Shown here piece by piece: positions 1 through 12,859 of a stretch of DNA of 64,000 nucleotides. The translations under genes were made by a program, and so were the position numbers. Source of the DNA: Bromus sterilis (Eukaryota; Streptophyta; Magnoliopsida; Poales; Poaceae). The number at the start of each line of letters is the position of its first letter. The first letter of the stretch is position 1. The notes beneath the pieces were generated by a model, which had not been told where the DNA came from, made no database searches, and was given only the letters and a program-made list of their open reading frames with translations. Location: positions 120,716,270-120,780,269 of the forward strand of contig OX465595.1 in the NCBI GenBank assembly GCA_950022295.1. The letters are read 5' to 3'.

Positions 1-872
1 TATCGGAGACCTTTTCGGAACTATTGGAGTTACCGGAGAAGAGAGAAAGACGTACCGGAAAAGTTCCGTGTTGGTCCGAAGGACGTTCGGAGTGAGCTGG
101 AAGGAGTTCCGGATCATCGGGAGATGAAATAATATGTATTATTTATTAATTAAGTGAATTAATAATTAATAATAATTGATTTAAGATTAAAAAGTGCAAT
201 GGGCCTTATTTGTGAAAGAAACCCATTAAGGGAAGGAGAAAAAAAATGGAAAAGGAAAAGAAAAAAAAGGGGGGGCATGGGCCTTGGGGCCTATGTGGGT
301 GGCGCCCCACTTCCCCCCTCCTCCTAGCCGCACCCTCCCCCCTTGGCAAGGGATTAGTCCCACATTGCCAAGGGAAGGGGGGTTGACTCCTTCCGTCTGC
401 CTATATAAACATGGGCAGGGGTGCACTTCTTTAATACAGAAAAACTCGCAGAGAATTCAATATTACTCCAAATTGAGATCGGTTTTCACCGGTCTTCTCC
501 CCTCTCTCATCTATCTCAAGACGGGGTCCCCTTGTCTAGAACCTGTGCTGGGATTGAGGTTCCGGGAGGTCTACTTCCGCCACCTTCGCTGGATCGGAGA
601 ACGGAGGTCGTCATCGAGTCCGTACGTGTGTGAGTACTACGAGGTGCTGCACGTGGGACACTTCCACCCAACAGGGTGCTAACAAAGCCAGGGGGCTGTG
701 AAAGGTTTACGGCTTCATCAACCATGTTTGCGGGAATGTTTCCCGCGCAACGGACTACACCCCGAGGTATGTTTCCGCAAGTCTTTCCGTTACGTCATTA
801 CAGCTACATAGATTTTGGGTTAAGGGCGACGCTAGTTAGAAAAATTATTGTTTTCTGTTGCGAGACCCAACA
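1..872 (+). mobile_element. LTR 3' part, possibly Copia type (left end outside window)
   Basis: Non-coding sequence with a good TATA box (TATATAAA at 402-409) preceded by GC-rich promoter-like DNA. It ends CCCAACA at 866-872, which would suit an LTR with TGTTGGG...CCCAACA termini. The integrase fragment of another element begins directly after it, as expected if this element had inserted into that coding region. An alternative right end is a second CCCAACA near 672. The left end is outside the window, so the target duplication cannot be tested. Assignment to Copia is a guess from the terminal bases. Confidence 0.45.
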
Positions 873-1311
873 CAATAGTTTTCAATCTAGTCTGAACATG
901 GCTCCTTTTGAACTCCTCTATGGACGACGATGTCGAACACCCCTTAACTGGTCAGAAACCGGTGAAAGAAAATTCTTTGGACCGGATATGATCATGGAAG
1001 CAGAAGAGCAAGTTCGCATTGTTCGTGATCAATTGAAAGCAGTCCAGTCTCGTCAGAAAAGCTACTATGATCGTCATCATAGGCAAGAAAGCTACAATCT
1101 GGATGAGAAGGCTTACCTTCGGGTTACTCCTCTGAAGGGAACCCAACGCTTCGGTATCAAAGGCAAGTTGGCCCCACGTTACATTGGACCTTTCCGCATT
1201 CTTGCTAAATGTGGAGAAGTTGCCTACCAACTTGAACTACCCCCGCACCTTTCCCAAGTACATGATGTATTCCATGTGTCACAACTCAGGCGTTGCTTCA
1301 AGAACCCCATC
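871..1311 (+). pseudogene. Ty3/Gypsy polyprotein fragment: integrase C-terminal region
   Basis: The open frame from 871 encodes the last part of a Gypsy (chromovirus-like) pol protein. Recognisable motifs are MAPFELLYGRRCRTPLNW, which follows the integrase core, then PRYIGPF and HDVFHVSQLRRC near the end. These are typical of plant Tekay/Reina-type integrase C-termini. Protease, reverse transcriptase, RNase H and the catalytic DDE residues are absent. The frame stays open to 1533 only because the following DNA is GC-rich; similarity stops near FKNPI at about 1311, before the expected chromodomain. The 5' side is cut by the LTR ending at 872. It is a remnant, not a working gene. Confidence 0.85.
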
Positions 1312-4300
1312 CCCCCAGCCAGCCCAGCCCACCCAGCCTTGTCGTCTACCCCCGGGCACGAGCACACAGCTGCGTGCCCGGCATGCCGACGCCGGCGGGC
1401 AGCAGCTAGCCTGCCTGGGCCCTCCCCGAACCGCCTAGAAGCGCCACGACGACGCCCTACAGACGCCGTGTCCATTCCCCCCCCGGGAGCCGTCTCCCCT
1501 TTCTCCCCCGCTCGATTCCATCGCCGCCCGTGAGCAACCGTGGAACACGCGCCGTCTTCACGCGGCCACCGTCGACGAGAGGACGCACCGCCAAGTCCAT
1601 CCGCTCCGCCATCGTCTACAACCCCATCGTGCAGAAGGAATCGAAGCCAGGCGCCCCCACGAGCTCGCTAACTTCATCGTCTTCGTCTCCGGCCGCCGCG
1701 GATCCACCTCGAAATCCGGCAGCTCCGGAGCTTCCACGCCTCCATCGACTGCACAGCTGCACTCCCTACGTCTGGGTGAGCGTTTCCCCTCAAGCCACGG
1801 CTTCCTTCCCCTCCTCTAGCTCGCTCTGTCATGGACGCCGGAGTACAGAGCCGCCGTGCTCGTCGTCGACGAGCCTACGCTATGCAATCGACCCCGTCAC
1901 CTTGTCCGTTGTCACCGCCATGCTCCTCTGGTTCGACCCCGCCTAAACCCGCTCCAAATGGCGCCTCCTAGCGAGATCCAGCTCGCAGCCATAGCTCCAT
2001 CGCCGCAAAACTCGACGCCGGCGAGCGTACAGAGCACCCCCGCACTTGGAGTTGGTCCCATTCGACGCGCAATGCAACGGGCTTCGATCTGGAGGTTACA
2101 GCGCTCGATTTGGTGCTCGGATTCGCCGTCTACGCGGACGCCGCCGTCTCGGGAGGTCGCCGGAGTTGAGCCGCCGGAGAGCTGACATGGCCGGCGTCAT
2201 TAGCACTAACCCAACCCGCTAATGACCCCCCTAACCCACTGACACTGGGCCCCAGTGGCTTAATTAGCCACTGGTTAAATTAAACCAGCCGGGTTAATTA
2301 ACCCAGACACTGACAAGGTGTACCCACATGTCAGCACTCCCCCCCCCCACGTCACCTTGACGTCATGCCTACGCAATAAACACTTTTTCCAATTTAAATC
2401 AATTCCAGAAAAAGGCTGAAACTTTGGAAATTCATAGAAAATTCATATTAACTCCAAATTTAACATATAATATATGAAACATGATCAGGAGAAAATAATC
2501 TATCCAAATATACAACTTTCAACTATGTTTGAGTTGATTTAAAATGGGACCAGTAGCATTTTCTATTTGGTTTAATTGGAATTTAATCAAATTAAATTCA
2601 AATGCTTCTGCAATTTGAATCTTAACAACATGCCACATTTCATTTGAACATCAGAGGCATATCATACACATTTCAAAATGAGTTGCATTGCTCAAAAATA
2701 GCATTTGTAACTTGGTTGAAATGAATTCAAATTGGAGTTTGAATTTGCAATTTCATTTGCAATATACTCCATTTAAATGGAATTGCCTCACACATCAGAA
2801 GCATATACATCAAGTTTCAACCTTCAACCATGTGCTTGTGCATTGTATTTACCTTACTACCTTGTTTGTTGTTTGTCGAGTAGAAGTTGAACCGGAACAG
2901 GAGGCTGCCCCCTTCGTTGAAGATCCCGAGACTGAACCTCGTCAGCAAGTCAAGCAAACCCCCATTGATAAAATCCCACTTCCCTCTCATGTCTCGCTTA
3001 TGCATTGTATAGGATGATTACCATGCTACGTTTCTACCGCATAGATGAACACATTCCTTTGCATGACCTATCATTTGTCACAGTAGTAAGCAAACCACAA
3101 TCCTAACAAATGTAGGAGTTGATTGATATCATGTGGCCCCTGCAATTGTTACTCCTTATTGCATGCTTAGAGTGATACAATGATGTTACTGTTATGTGAG
3201 TCGGGATGGTAGTGATCATGTTGCTGATGGGGGAAATGTGTGGTGAATCTACCCTAATACAAGGTGAACGATGAGAGGCTGTGTAGGAGTACACGGTGGG
3301 TTGTCTCGTTGAACACCGCCCTAAGTCCGAGTTCTTGTGTGGTGATCCAAGATGAAGAGTACGACCACACATTGGGCTCACTGACCCATCTCAACTTATT
3401 AACTCATCCCTTTCGATGTCCAGATGTCGCAATAGTTCGGAGTTCTGGTAGGTTTTTGGCCTGGCTGCTAAGTGAGAGAACGGCTCAACCGAGACCGGCT
3501 TATACACCACGCACAAATCATCTGGGTCCACTTCGGTAAACCGGCCGGGTTCACGATAGTGGTAGCCAACCCAGGTAGGCGGCTTTCTTGTACTAGATCG
3601 ACTATGAGGTAACAGTTGTGGTAAGCATCCTCGCTGACACCCCTTGAATGGTGTCGATATCAAAGGCGGTAACTGATGATCATGTGTGTGTAGCGGTACA
3701 CCCCTGCAGGGTTGACAAAACTATTCGAATAGCCGCGTCCGCGGTTAAGGACTGCTTGGAAAGCTTAGCTTGATTATTATACAACTTGAACAGGATACTT
3801 ATAAAACTTGCCAAGATAAGTGTGAGTGCTATGGCGTGCTTTCTCGTGGGGAAGTCGAGGAAGGCACCATAGTGGTGTATTTGGTTGGAGGCTCTAGTGG
3901 ACTCGTGTACGCTTCTTACCTCAAAGTCTGGTACTCGTAGTTCAGGACTAGCCAAGTCAAAGCTGGCACTTCTGCAATTGAACCCCACCTCCCTTTACCT
4001 TGATACATGTACATGAGTAGTATAGCTCCTATGTAAGTCTTGCTGAGTACGACTTTGTACTCACGTTTGCTTATTCTATGTTTTAGATGAACCCACTGAC
4101 CCCGAAGGTGGATTCTTCATCGAGCTCGACGACTGAAGACCAAGCTAGTGTAGTCCCAGCCAGACGACTGGTTCCCTCGTGGAGGGCTTGTGTTTAAATA
4201 AGGCTTCTTAAGCCATTTGTTAAACTTGTCTGTACTCAGACCTACTTTGCTTCCGCTTGTTTGTTGTAATGTTGGATCACATGCTTGTGATCTCTGCGTG

Positions 4301-5446
4301 TACTCTGTGAGAGTTATCAATAAAATGTATACTTTGTAGAGAATTGCAATGATACCTGCTGTTCATACAAGGCATGTGTGCTGCGTGTATGTTTATAACA
4401 TGCATGTCTTTGTTTGGGTTTTCGAGACCTTAGTTGTGATCTGGCTGGCGGTCTTTTATACACCAAGTGGCCCTTAGATGGGTGCAGCTTGGGGCATCGC
4501 GATGCGATTGTCCGAGACTCTGTCTCATGCACACTTTGTTGTATGATCGAGCCCGCCCTAGACCCCGACTAAGTAATCGGGCTGGAGTAAGTCTATGTAA
4601 GAGTTATGAGATAGTCGATAGTATGGTAGAGGCGACTTGTCTGTGGATATGGGAGTTCATCGCCCATATCATTTAGACTTTTGTGCGGATGATGAGGACC
4701 CATCTCAGTTGATCATTTGTCTTGGATGGGATGCCCCTCACGTACGATGCTTTCCGAGAACGTTTTGTGCTTGGCCTTGCCTGCTTAGACAAGTGGGTAC
4801 GGTTCTCGGCTCCCCATATGACTATGTCGTAGCGGGACTTGCATACGCTAACCCCGGGTCCCGACACGTGATCTCTGTGTGCACTCTGTAAGAGTTTCAA
4901 TAAAGATGTAAACTTTGTAGAGAATTGCAATGATACCTATTGTGCATACTAGACATGTGTGTTGCGTGTATGAGTATATCATGAATGTCTTACTATGGGT
5001 TTTCGAGACCTTAGTTGTGATCTGGCTGGCGGTCTTTTATACACCAAGTGGCCCTTAGATGTGCACAGCTTGGGGCATCGCGATGCGATTGTTCGTGACT
5101 CCGTCACGTGCACACTTTGATGTATGATCGAGCCCGCCCTAGACCCCGACTAAGTTATCGGGCAGGAGTAAGTCTATGTAAGGGTTATAATACAATTGAA
5201 AGTATGGTTGAGGCGACTTGTCTATGAGTATGGAAGTTCACCACCCATTTCATTTAGACTTGTGTGCGGACGATGAGGACCCATCTCAGTTGATCATCCG
5301 GCCTGGATGGGATGCCCCTCACGTTCGATGCTTTCCGAGAACGTTATGTGCTTGGCCTTGTCTGCTTAGCCAAGTGGGTACGGTTCTCGACTCTCCATAT
5401 GATCTGTTGTAGCGAGTCTTGCATACGCTAACCCCGGGTCCCGACA
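1312..5446 (+). mobile_element. Long chromovirus-like LTR sequence (start not located)
   Basis: About 4.1 kb of non-coding DNA: GC-rich from 1312 to 2200, AT-rich from 2380 to 2860, then mixed. It ends with CCCGGGTCCCGACA at 5446, a plausible LTR terminus (CA). It contains the motif TTCGAATAGCCGCGTCCGCGG near 3722, which recurs in three other LTR blocks of this window. AATAAA polyadenylation signals lie at 4319-4324 and 4899-4904. I did not find an unambiguous TG start or polypurine tract after the integrase fragment, so more than one element may be joined here. Confidence 0.5.
4287..5446 (+). repeat. 580-bp tandem duplication of an LTR end
   Basis: Two copies, about 4287-4866 and 4867-5446, each begin GTGATCTCTG, carry AATAAA about 30 bp in, and finish CCGGGTCCCGACA. 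Spacing between the two AATAAA signals and between the two terminal CCGACA motifs is exactly 580 bp. Copies differ by scattered substitutions and small indels, so the duplication is not recent. The LTR therefore carries two polyadenylation regions and two terminal sequences in series. Confidence 0.85.
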
Positions 5447-8400
5447 GTCGTCCATAACCATGGACACGGCTTGTCGAAAAGATTTAACCCTGCAGGGGTG
5501 TACCAACTTCCCATTACAAGGCTCCGCACGCACGCCAAGCTCCCTCAGTCTGGCCCGTTAAACACACTCATTGAAGAGTTGTTTCGAGAGAAGCAGACGT
5601 CATAATCCCTCTATCTAACAATGCACAATTTCGGGTGGCCCCCGGGGAGTCGACACCCAATCCAAAAGCCGTCCGCACTCTCGGATTGGACTCTTCCGGC
5701 AGACGCAGGTCGGATTACCGGTGCACTCACTGAGGCCCGGGTCCTAGCTGATCAAGTGGACAAATAGGAAAAACATGTTCCCACTGGCCCGGTTTGTTTT
5801 AAAATCTACTGTGGGCCCAACCAAGCACACACACGATTTCAAATGGTAAATCAGCTTGGGCCACCTCTAGAACTTTTTGGAGCTCGGTAGGTAAGAAAAG
5901 GGGACCCAATAAAATCCCACACGCGGTCAGGCACACTCGTCAAGAGACACAATACACGGAACTCGGGTCCTCGGTGACTCGAATGGAACAAAGCTTCGGG
6001 GCGGGATAGCCTAGAACTTCCATCCTTCGTCGAGTATAGTCAACATTATAATAATCACATCATCCACAATAAATATAATAGTTTGATAGCCCAATCGAAG
6101 GAGTAAAATGAGGTAATAGTTGATAGCATCCTAGCATGCATACTAAGAAGTAGCTGAGCAGCGAGCAATAGTAACATAGCCGAACAAGGTTTGCTGGGAT
6201 GATGGAGGACATGGCTGTTTGGGTTTATTTGAGAGGCATGAATATGAAGTGGTAGGATCAAGCAATCGTTCTATACTATACCTAGGCGCATGTGAGCTAA
6301 AAGTTATAAGCATGATATATGATCCCCCTTACCTGGTGAGAAGACGATGTTGAAGGCGTAGTCGATCGCAAGCTCGCATCATCTCCGAGAGTACCCGCGG
6401 AAGCACTCAAGAAGGAAACACTGGAAAAGCAATCGACGGAGATGAATCTATTACTACAAAGCAATCATGAGGAGGCATCAACAGAAAGGAAACACGAGGC
6501 AACACACTACAGAATCGCATCTACCGTCGAGAGCGGTTCCTAACAGGTTAAGTTGAGTACTCGTCACACACGATGATACCGCACATTTAGAATGGTTCAA
6601 GTTGTTTAGATACACAAGATGAGCAAAGGTTTTTAACATGGCATCTCACTCAAGCATGGCATATCACACAATCATGACAAGAGGTGAATCTTAAAGTAAA
6701 CTATCTACGCTAGTCAATTTAAGTGAAGCACAACCTAAACATGGCATTCCACTAAGTGCCCCACGATGATTAAAGCATTTAGTACTGTTCTTACATAAAC
6801 CATATTTTATATTGGTTATCAACAGTAAACAATGGCATAAACACAAAGTACATGAAATTTTAATCAAGTTACACATAAAGAACACCCCAAACGGAGTTAC
6901 GGTTAAAAAGATACAAGCATCACAGGTTATGAACATAATCTGCCAACATCAGGTAGCACACTTGAGAGCAATGAAACAATTAGCTACTGAATGCAAACAT
7001 GAACCAAAATGATGTGGATCAACATTAGACATGACAGGGACGGCATGGAAACAAAATTTCATGTATATGAGCATCAGGAACAAGTAATTGTAACCCATGC
7101 AAAATGCAAGAATATACTACTGGGCTAGGGACTTAGTGAAAAATAGGGCATGTGGCAGCAAACAACAGGGTTGGAATTTGGGAGCTTGATAAGTATATGA
7201 ACAGCAACCATATCATGGAAACTCAAAGCATGGCATAAAAGTACACATAACAAGGAGCAAATAATTACATTGGAGCTAAAGCATATGAGGAATGGATTAC
7301 TAGCTATAAGGCATGAAAGTAGCAACTTTATATAAACATCATCACATGTTAACAGGGTCACCACTTTGGCGCAAGATATAAAATAGCTACAACAGGTAAA
7401 CATGGCAAAGGAATGCATCTAATTGAAGTACACATGATGCTTGACACATACAATAAGGAATCAATAGCATATGACTCATGGAAGTGACACAATCATCAAT
7501 CAAACTTTGAATAAAATAACAGCAGCAACAGTAAACAATCGGGTGCCCACTTCAACACTGATTAAAAACATCTAGATGACCTCAAATCAATTAACTCACT
7601 AAAGCAAAAAAGTTAGAGCACCCAAAACCAAGCACTTTTCATGTTGGGCGCAAATTCATTCGACCTACGGTTCACTCGCAAACGACGTCACAAAACATAT
7701 CACAAGAGTAACAGTTACAGACTTAGCAGAAAATGGAAAGGAGAAAAAGAATAAGAAAAAAAGGACCTTACTGCGTTGGGCCCAACTGGCCGGCAGGCGC
7801 TGGAAAGAGGGCATCACCCTGGGCGCTGGATGCAGACGGGCCGAGGCCATGGAGTGCTGGACGGGCCGTGAGGGCGCGACCCACAGGTGGCGGCGACCTA
7901 GTTCGCCTGGATCGGGTGTTCGGTCCCGATCACGAACAGCGGCCCGGACACCGGTCGGCGGCTGCCATACTCCGGCGAGGTCGGTGCGGCTTCTGGGAGG
8001 CTGGAGGCGGGCGAGCCTGGTCGGGGCCGGCCGGATCCGGTGTCGGCGACGGGCGGGCGACCGGCGAGGTGCCTAGGCAGCACGGCGCGGTGACGGCGGG
8101 CAGCCGAGCCATGGCGCACGATAACGGAGAGCTTCTCCTATGAAGAGAGAGGAGGGGTCAGAGAGGGCAGGAGAAGGGAGGCGCGAGGAGGAGGAGAGGG
8201 GCGCGGCGGCACCCGGCGCGGAGCTCGCTGGCCGGCAGCGCAGCCGGCGGCGCGGGAGGCGGCGACGCAGCTGCAGGGCGGGCCTTGCAGCGGGGAGGTC
8301 GGCCCTGCGGGGCGGGCCTTGCTGCTGGTTCCCCTCCGGGGTGATGTGGCGCTCTCCTGGCCCTTAGATCATCAGATCTGACGGCTGGGAGCTCGTGGGC

Positions 8401-8709
8401 TAGGGTTTCGGGTTTTGGGGCCTAATTGGGAAAATCTGAAAATTCAGAGGGGCTGGCTGCAATTTTGGCACTAGGGAAACCCTAGGAGGGCTAGGAGAGA
8501 GTGGTGGTCTATTTATAGGCTAGCCTGGATGGCAAGTTTACGCAATCGCCCTCGAGTTTTCTCTCTCGCGTCCGATGCTCCACATTTCTGACCGCCGGGA
8601 GTCCATACGACCTCCGATTCAGACGAAATTTTGAACCACGCGCTCCGCGCGGCGAGCCCGTCAGTCCTACCTCACTCCGGTAACATTCCGAGAACATTTT
8701 TCCGGCTCC
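5447..8709 (-). mobile_element. Truncated minus-strand chromovirus LTR, same family as 25436-29595
   Basis: Collinear with 26118 to about 29310: shared landmarks include GGTGTACCAAC near 5500, GGGTGGCCCCCGG at 5634, the TAGGTAAGAAAAGGGGACCC segment near 5888, and CTGACCGCCGGG near 8590. Against that copy it lacks the first roughly 680 bp on the left and roughly 285 bp on the right. The left edge abuts the CA end of the preceding LTR at 5446, so the missing left part probably lies beyond the window, on the other side of that insertion. It contains only GC-rich spurious reading frames. Confidence 0.75.
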
Positions 8710-10395
8710 TCTGGTGAAAGGCAAGCCACAACCCCCTTTCCATCTTCGTAAATCTTATATGTGGTTTTGCATACTGTCGTAGCGTTTCTGATAAAATGAT
8801 GCTCTTTCTCGATGTGCTTTCAATCATTATGATCATGCGATTTACATGTTATGCTTGCTTGTATCATACCCCTAGTATGCTTATGATCTTACTAGGTTGC
8901 ATATCGATCATATTCACATTGCTAAGTTAATCATATAGTCATGCCTTGGATCATGATGTGACCATAACCATACCTTGGATTGTTCTTCATGCATTGTTAT
9001 GATTGGATTTAGAGTGTCATGTTGCACCTGATCTTTATGATTATGCATTAGAATATATGCTATGTGTCAAGTTTATCAGGTTCCACCAAACGGAACTTAT
9101 CCGTGCATCCACACTTGCCTGTATGGGAAGGCCTTGGCTCGGTCTATCGGTGTGCTCTCTTATTCGTATCACCAAAGAGGGGAGACTATGTGCGCGCAGT
9201 TACCATGGCCTGGTAAGCGGCGATAGTCTTGAAAGCCGGTTTGGTTATATTGAGCTCAGTCCCCATTTGGGACAACATTGTTTGCCATGCGATGGCAGGT
9301 GTTTGGAAGACACGGGGCTACCCAAGGCATGGCTTGCGAAGCATGTCGGGTGATACGGTAAGGGAGGCACGCGGTAGAACGACCTCGTTGGAGAGTCCTA
9401 GTCCACTCCTATGGTACGAGTTCCGAGGTTTCTGTGGGACAAGTTCCAAGGTACTAGATGGAGGAAAAACTCCATAGCATGGGTAAAGCGCACAAACTCT
9501 ACATAGTGTTAAGAATCTATTCGAATAGCCGAGTCCACGGTATTGGACAAATTTCGTACTAGGTCACACTTGGGATCAACATGAAACCCAGTTTTTTGAT
9601 TGTGTTAAGTGATTGGTCATCCGATGACCGGAGTAGTTGGTTGATCATGCGAAGGCCCCTAACCCGTTGAGTGGCCGTGCGATGACCCGTAAGTTGTTGG
9701 TCATGCGATGACCTGATAAGTTGGGTGGTCATGCGATGACCCCTAACCCAGTAAATGGTCGTGCGACGACCCTCGTAAGTTGTGTGGTCATGCGATGACT
9801 CGTAACCAGGTTGATGAGTCGGTAACGACTCAGAGGTAAGCCGCATGATCAAGAGAAGATCATTTGGGGTCCATGTGACCTTAAACGATGATTGTTATTG
9901 CATCGGCATTAATCCTAAGAATATGCTAGATGCATCATGGTAGCTTTGCTTGAAAATTTTAATGCCATGTTATTGTTTTTCCTTGGTGCTTTGGCTATTG
10001 TGAGCGTGCAAGTACATTCAATGTACTGACCTGGCGTGTCATGACAGACTATCAGGCAATGCCGTGCTTGCGTAGGACGACGTTCCCAGAGTTTGCGAGC
10101 TAGCAGTTGTCCCAGTCAGTGTCCCTATGGAATGGAGTTCATCACCGATGTTGTTCCGCTGCTAAGATTATTCCACTGCCTTAGAGTTATCCCATTGCTT
10201 GGTGTAGATCTGTGGCTAGCATTAGGAGCAGGATGTCCACTGCCTCGCTCCGCTGGCATTTTAATAGACCCCTTGTACCCATTTTATCGGTAATAAAAGT
10301 GTTTCAGTTCTATATTAAGCAGTGTCGTGTTCCAGAAGAAATGATCTCTGGGCATGAGCACGAGGCGTTCTGGTATTCTTATCCGGGGTACCACA
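8710..10395 (+). mobile_element. Chromovirus-like LTR fragment, plus strand
   Basis: Non-coding sequence with the shared LTR motif TTCGAATAGCCGAGTCCACGG near 9522, a minisatellite at 9615-9830, and a poly(A)-like AATAAAAG at about 10293. It ends GGTACCACA at 10395, a plausible LTR end, directly before the inverted Athila-type LTR fragment. The 5' start is not visible because it is joined to the truncated LTR at 8709. It appears related to, but distinct from, the LTR sequence at 1312-5446. Confidence 0.5.
9615..9830 (+). repeat. Minisatellite of 26-30-bp units, each a small hairpin
   Basis: Seven clear units start at 9615, 9643, 9673, 9699, 9727, 9757 and 9786, plus a degenerate eighth (TGAGTCGGTAACGACTCA) at about 9813. 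The core GGTCATGCGATGACC is self-complementary (stem GGTCAT/ATGACC, loop GCG). Spacers alternate between CCTAACCC-like and GTAAGTTG-like sequence. Confidence 0.85.
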
Positions 10396-10740
10396 ACTAC
10401 CAGGGGTCCAGGCGGCCTCCCAGCGTGTCCCCACCTAGGCCATGCCACCTGGCCGCCTGGGCACCAGGTGGGGCCCCTCTAGCCCCCCTTCGGGCATCTG
10501 GAATTGTACGGTACGCTGGTTTTTTATATATTTTTCCTGAAATTTTTCTGGCACTTTAAGTAATGGGAACACGTGAAATAAAAAGACAACACAAAACAGA
10601 AACTGGCACTGGGGTGCACTGATTTAATATGTTAGTCCAAATATGATCAACAGTGTATGAAAGGGTATCAAAAGCATAGCAATATCACCCAAAACATGCA
10701 TGGAGCAAGCAAAAATTATTGATATTTTTGGGACGTATCA
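10396..10740 (-). mobile_element. Athila-type LTR fragment of host element H (first ~345 bp)
   Basis: The reverse complement starts TGATACGTCCC at 10740 and matches the first about 345 bp of the LTRs at 12860, 18877, 31471 and 37236, including the TGCACCCCAGTGCCAG-type block and the GC-rich segment. It is cut on the left by the LTR ending at 10395. Element H runs in the minus orientation, so this is its 3' LTR. Confidence 0.85.
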
Positions 10741-12782
10741 ACATCCCCAAGCTTAATTCATGCTCATCCTCGAGTAGGTAAATGCTAACAAGCATAATTT
10801 CTGTGGTGACATGCTACCAACCATATAAGAACTTTTAAGTAAAGAAATCAAGGCATGCAATTCAATTCAAGTCATAACAAGCAAGAGTCTATATTAGCAT
10901 TGAAACAAGAAACATAACAACATAAAGGTGCAAGAGCTCTCGCTGTCCGTGACTCGAATGTCTCCAAATGGTGTTTGCGTGCAAGAAGTGGGGGATGGGA
11001 ATACGAGAGAAAAAGATAATTTTTTTTTTGAGAACTCCATCTACTAATGTTTCGCACTTAGTATTCTTTGGAATCTTATCTTGACTCGTCCCCAGACCAC
11101 TAACCAGGTACAAGTCAAACTGATCCACTCCCTTTCGATATTTGGAGCACTCATGCAATGGATGAGCGTAAGCAAGAAAATTGACACTTAGGATGGCAAA
11201 GAGAAAGAGAGATGGTGGAGGAGGAAGACAACAAAAGGGTGTGAAAGTATCACATCAATGAGGACAATCATAGGCGAGAGAAATCTAAATGATAGATATG
11301 ATGTGAGGAGTAGGGATTGCCATGCAACGGATGCACATATGAGCTATGCAAAGCCTCAAATGGAACTAGTGGGGGTGCATCCAACTCGCTTGCTCAAGAA
11401 GACCTAGAGATCATTTGAGGAGGCTTATCATTGGAATATACAAGCCAAGTTCTATAGTGTAAAGGTCCCCACATAGCTATATGCATATATGATCAACTCT
11501 ATAAAGTACAAGGTATAAGAGGGAGTACGAGTGTGGATCTCTCAAAAGGAATAGTAGTGTGTCCCCTTCTCTCTTTTTATTTTATTTTTTCTCCTTTTTC
11601 TATATTTTTTGTATTTTTTGGTGGCCTCAATGGCTCTTTCTTTTTAACTCTTATTTGTCCTCTTTGGGATCTTTTAAAAAATTTCCTCTTTAGGATCTTT
11701 TCCTCACTTAGGGGCAACACTCTATTTTACAAGGAGTTATAGAAGATCTTTCACACTTTACAATAATACTCAGCATAAAGAAGAAACTATCATGATGTAT
11801 GAAAATGTATGCCTCTGCCAGTGTAGCAGGATATGCAATGATACTAGCGCATCATGTAGCAATGATTAGGGAAAGGCCCAACTAGCATGCGTCTCATCGA
11901 TCAAGAAAAAACATGTATGACATGAAGATCAAGTCATGAGAAGGTGGATGTTGCATGGCAATATATCTTGGAAATACGAGGAGGTGGAAGTGTCAACTTT
12001 CGAATACTTACATTAGTCCGAAGAACAAATGCACTTATTATGGCTAACTCTCAGTCTAATCAGGAGATTCACAAAGATACAAGTACCCCGAGGAGGAGTT
12101 TATGGGGGTTTGGTTATCCTTGCGCATCCTCGACTCATGGTACGTGAGTGTAATCTAATATGTTATCCCTCCAAAGATTAGTGATCCATCTAGTAGCTAG
12201 ATTTCTCAACTAGTTTTTTAGTTTTTGAAAATAAACATGGATTTCCCAAAATACGACAATTATCACTATTAGGCTAAATCTCTTGACACCAAAAATTCAG
12301 ACATTACTCCTAACAATACCTCAAAACTATTGCAAGTTACTACTACAATTGAATAGCAACCTCAATTACCTACTTTAAGTCAAGCCACACAACTCAGTGC
12401 AACAAGCCAACTCTCTAAACAAGATAAACATGTAGAGTCAAGAGAGTTCCAGCAACAAACTAAACAAAAGCTCTTTAAAAAGATAAGCATGAAAACTAAG
12501 AGCTAAACACGACGGCAGCTACGAAAAGATAAATAACACACAACAAAAGAAAGATAAGCACAAAAATCCTATGATGTGTTCTAGTTTAAAGTGGAGCGTG
12601 TTTCTCTCCCACACAAATAAACATGGGTTCTAACTCATTATGAAAAGAAAGAAAAGCTAAATAAAACTAAAAAAAGTAAAGAGTAAGACGCTCCACACAT
12701 AGCACATAACGCATGAAGTGATCAAAATATAGTGGAACGAAGGACGAACTGATAATTGTTGATGAAGAAGGGGATGCACGAG
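10741..12782 (-). mobile_element. Element H, internal 3' region (minus strand)
   Basis: Starts at the LTR with the polypurine motif (reverse complement AAGCTTGGGGATGT) and is the inverted counterpart of 16680-18876 of element N, including the antisense GAGATCCACACTCGTACTCCC-type block. It is non-coding apart from chance frames. It stops at 12782 where the orientation flips. Its continuation is at 20587, since joining 12782 to 20587 restores a collinear stretch around GGGGATGCAC/GGCATCCCC. Confidence 0.8.
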
Positions 12783-12859
12783 GTAGCATGTCACCACAGA
12801 AATTATGTTTGTTATCATTTACCTACTTCAGGATGAGCAGGAACTAAGCTTGGAGATGT

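Noticed and set aside
1312..2185. Frames extending the integrase fragment to 1533 and beyond
   Set aside because: Similarity to pol ends near 1311; the rest is Pro/Arg/Ala-rich and without a known motif.
9615..9830. CRISPR-like array
   Set aside because: Unit and spacer lengths vary, spacers are related to each other, and the context is a plant LTR.
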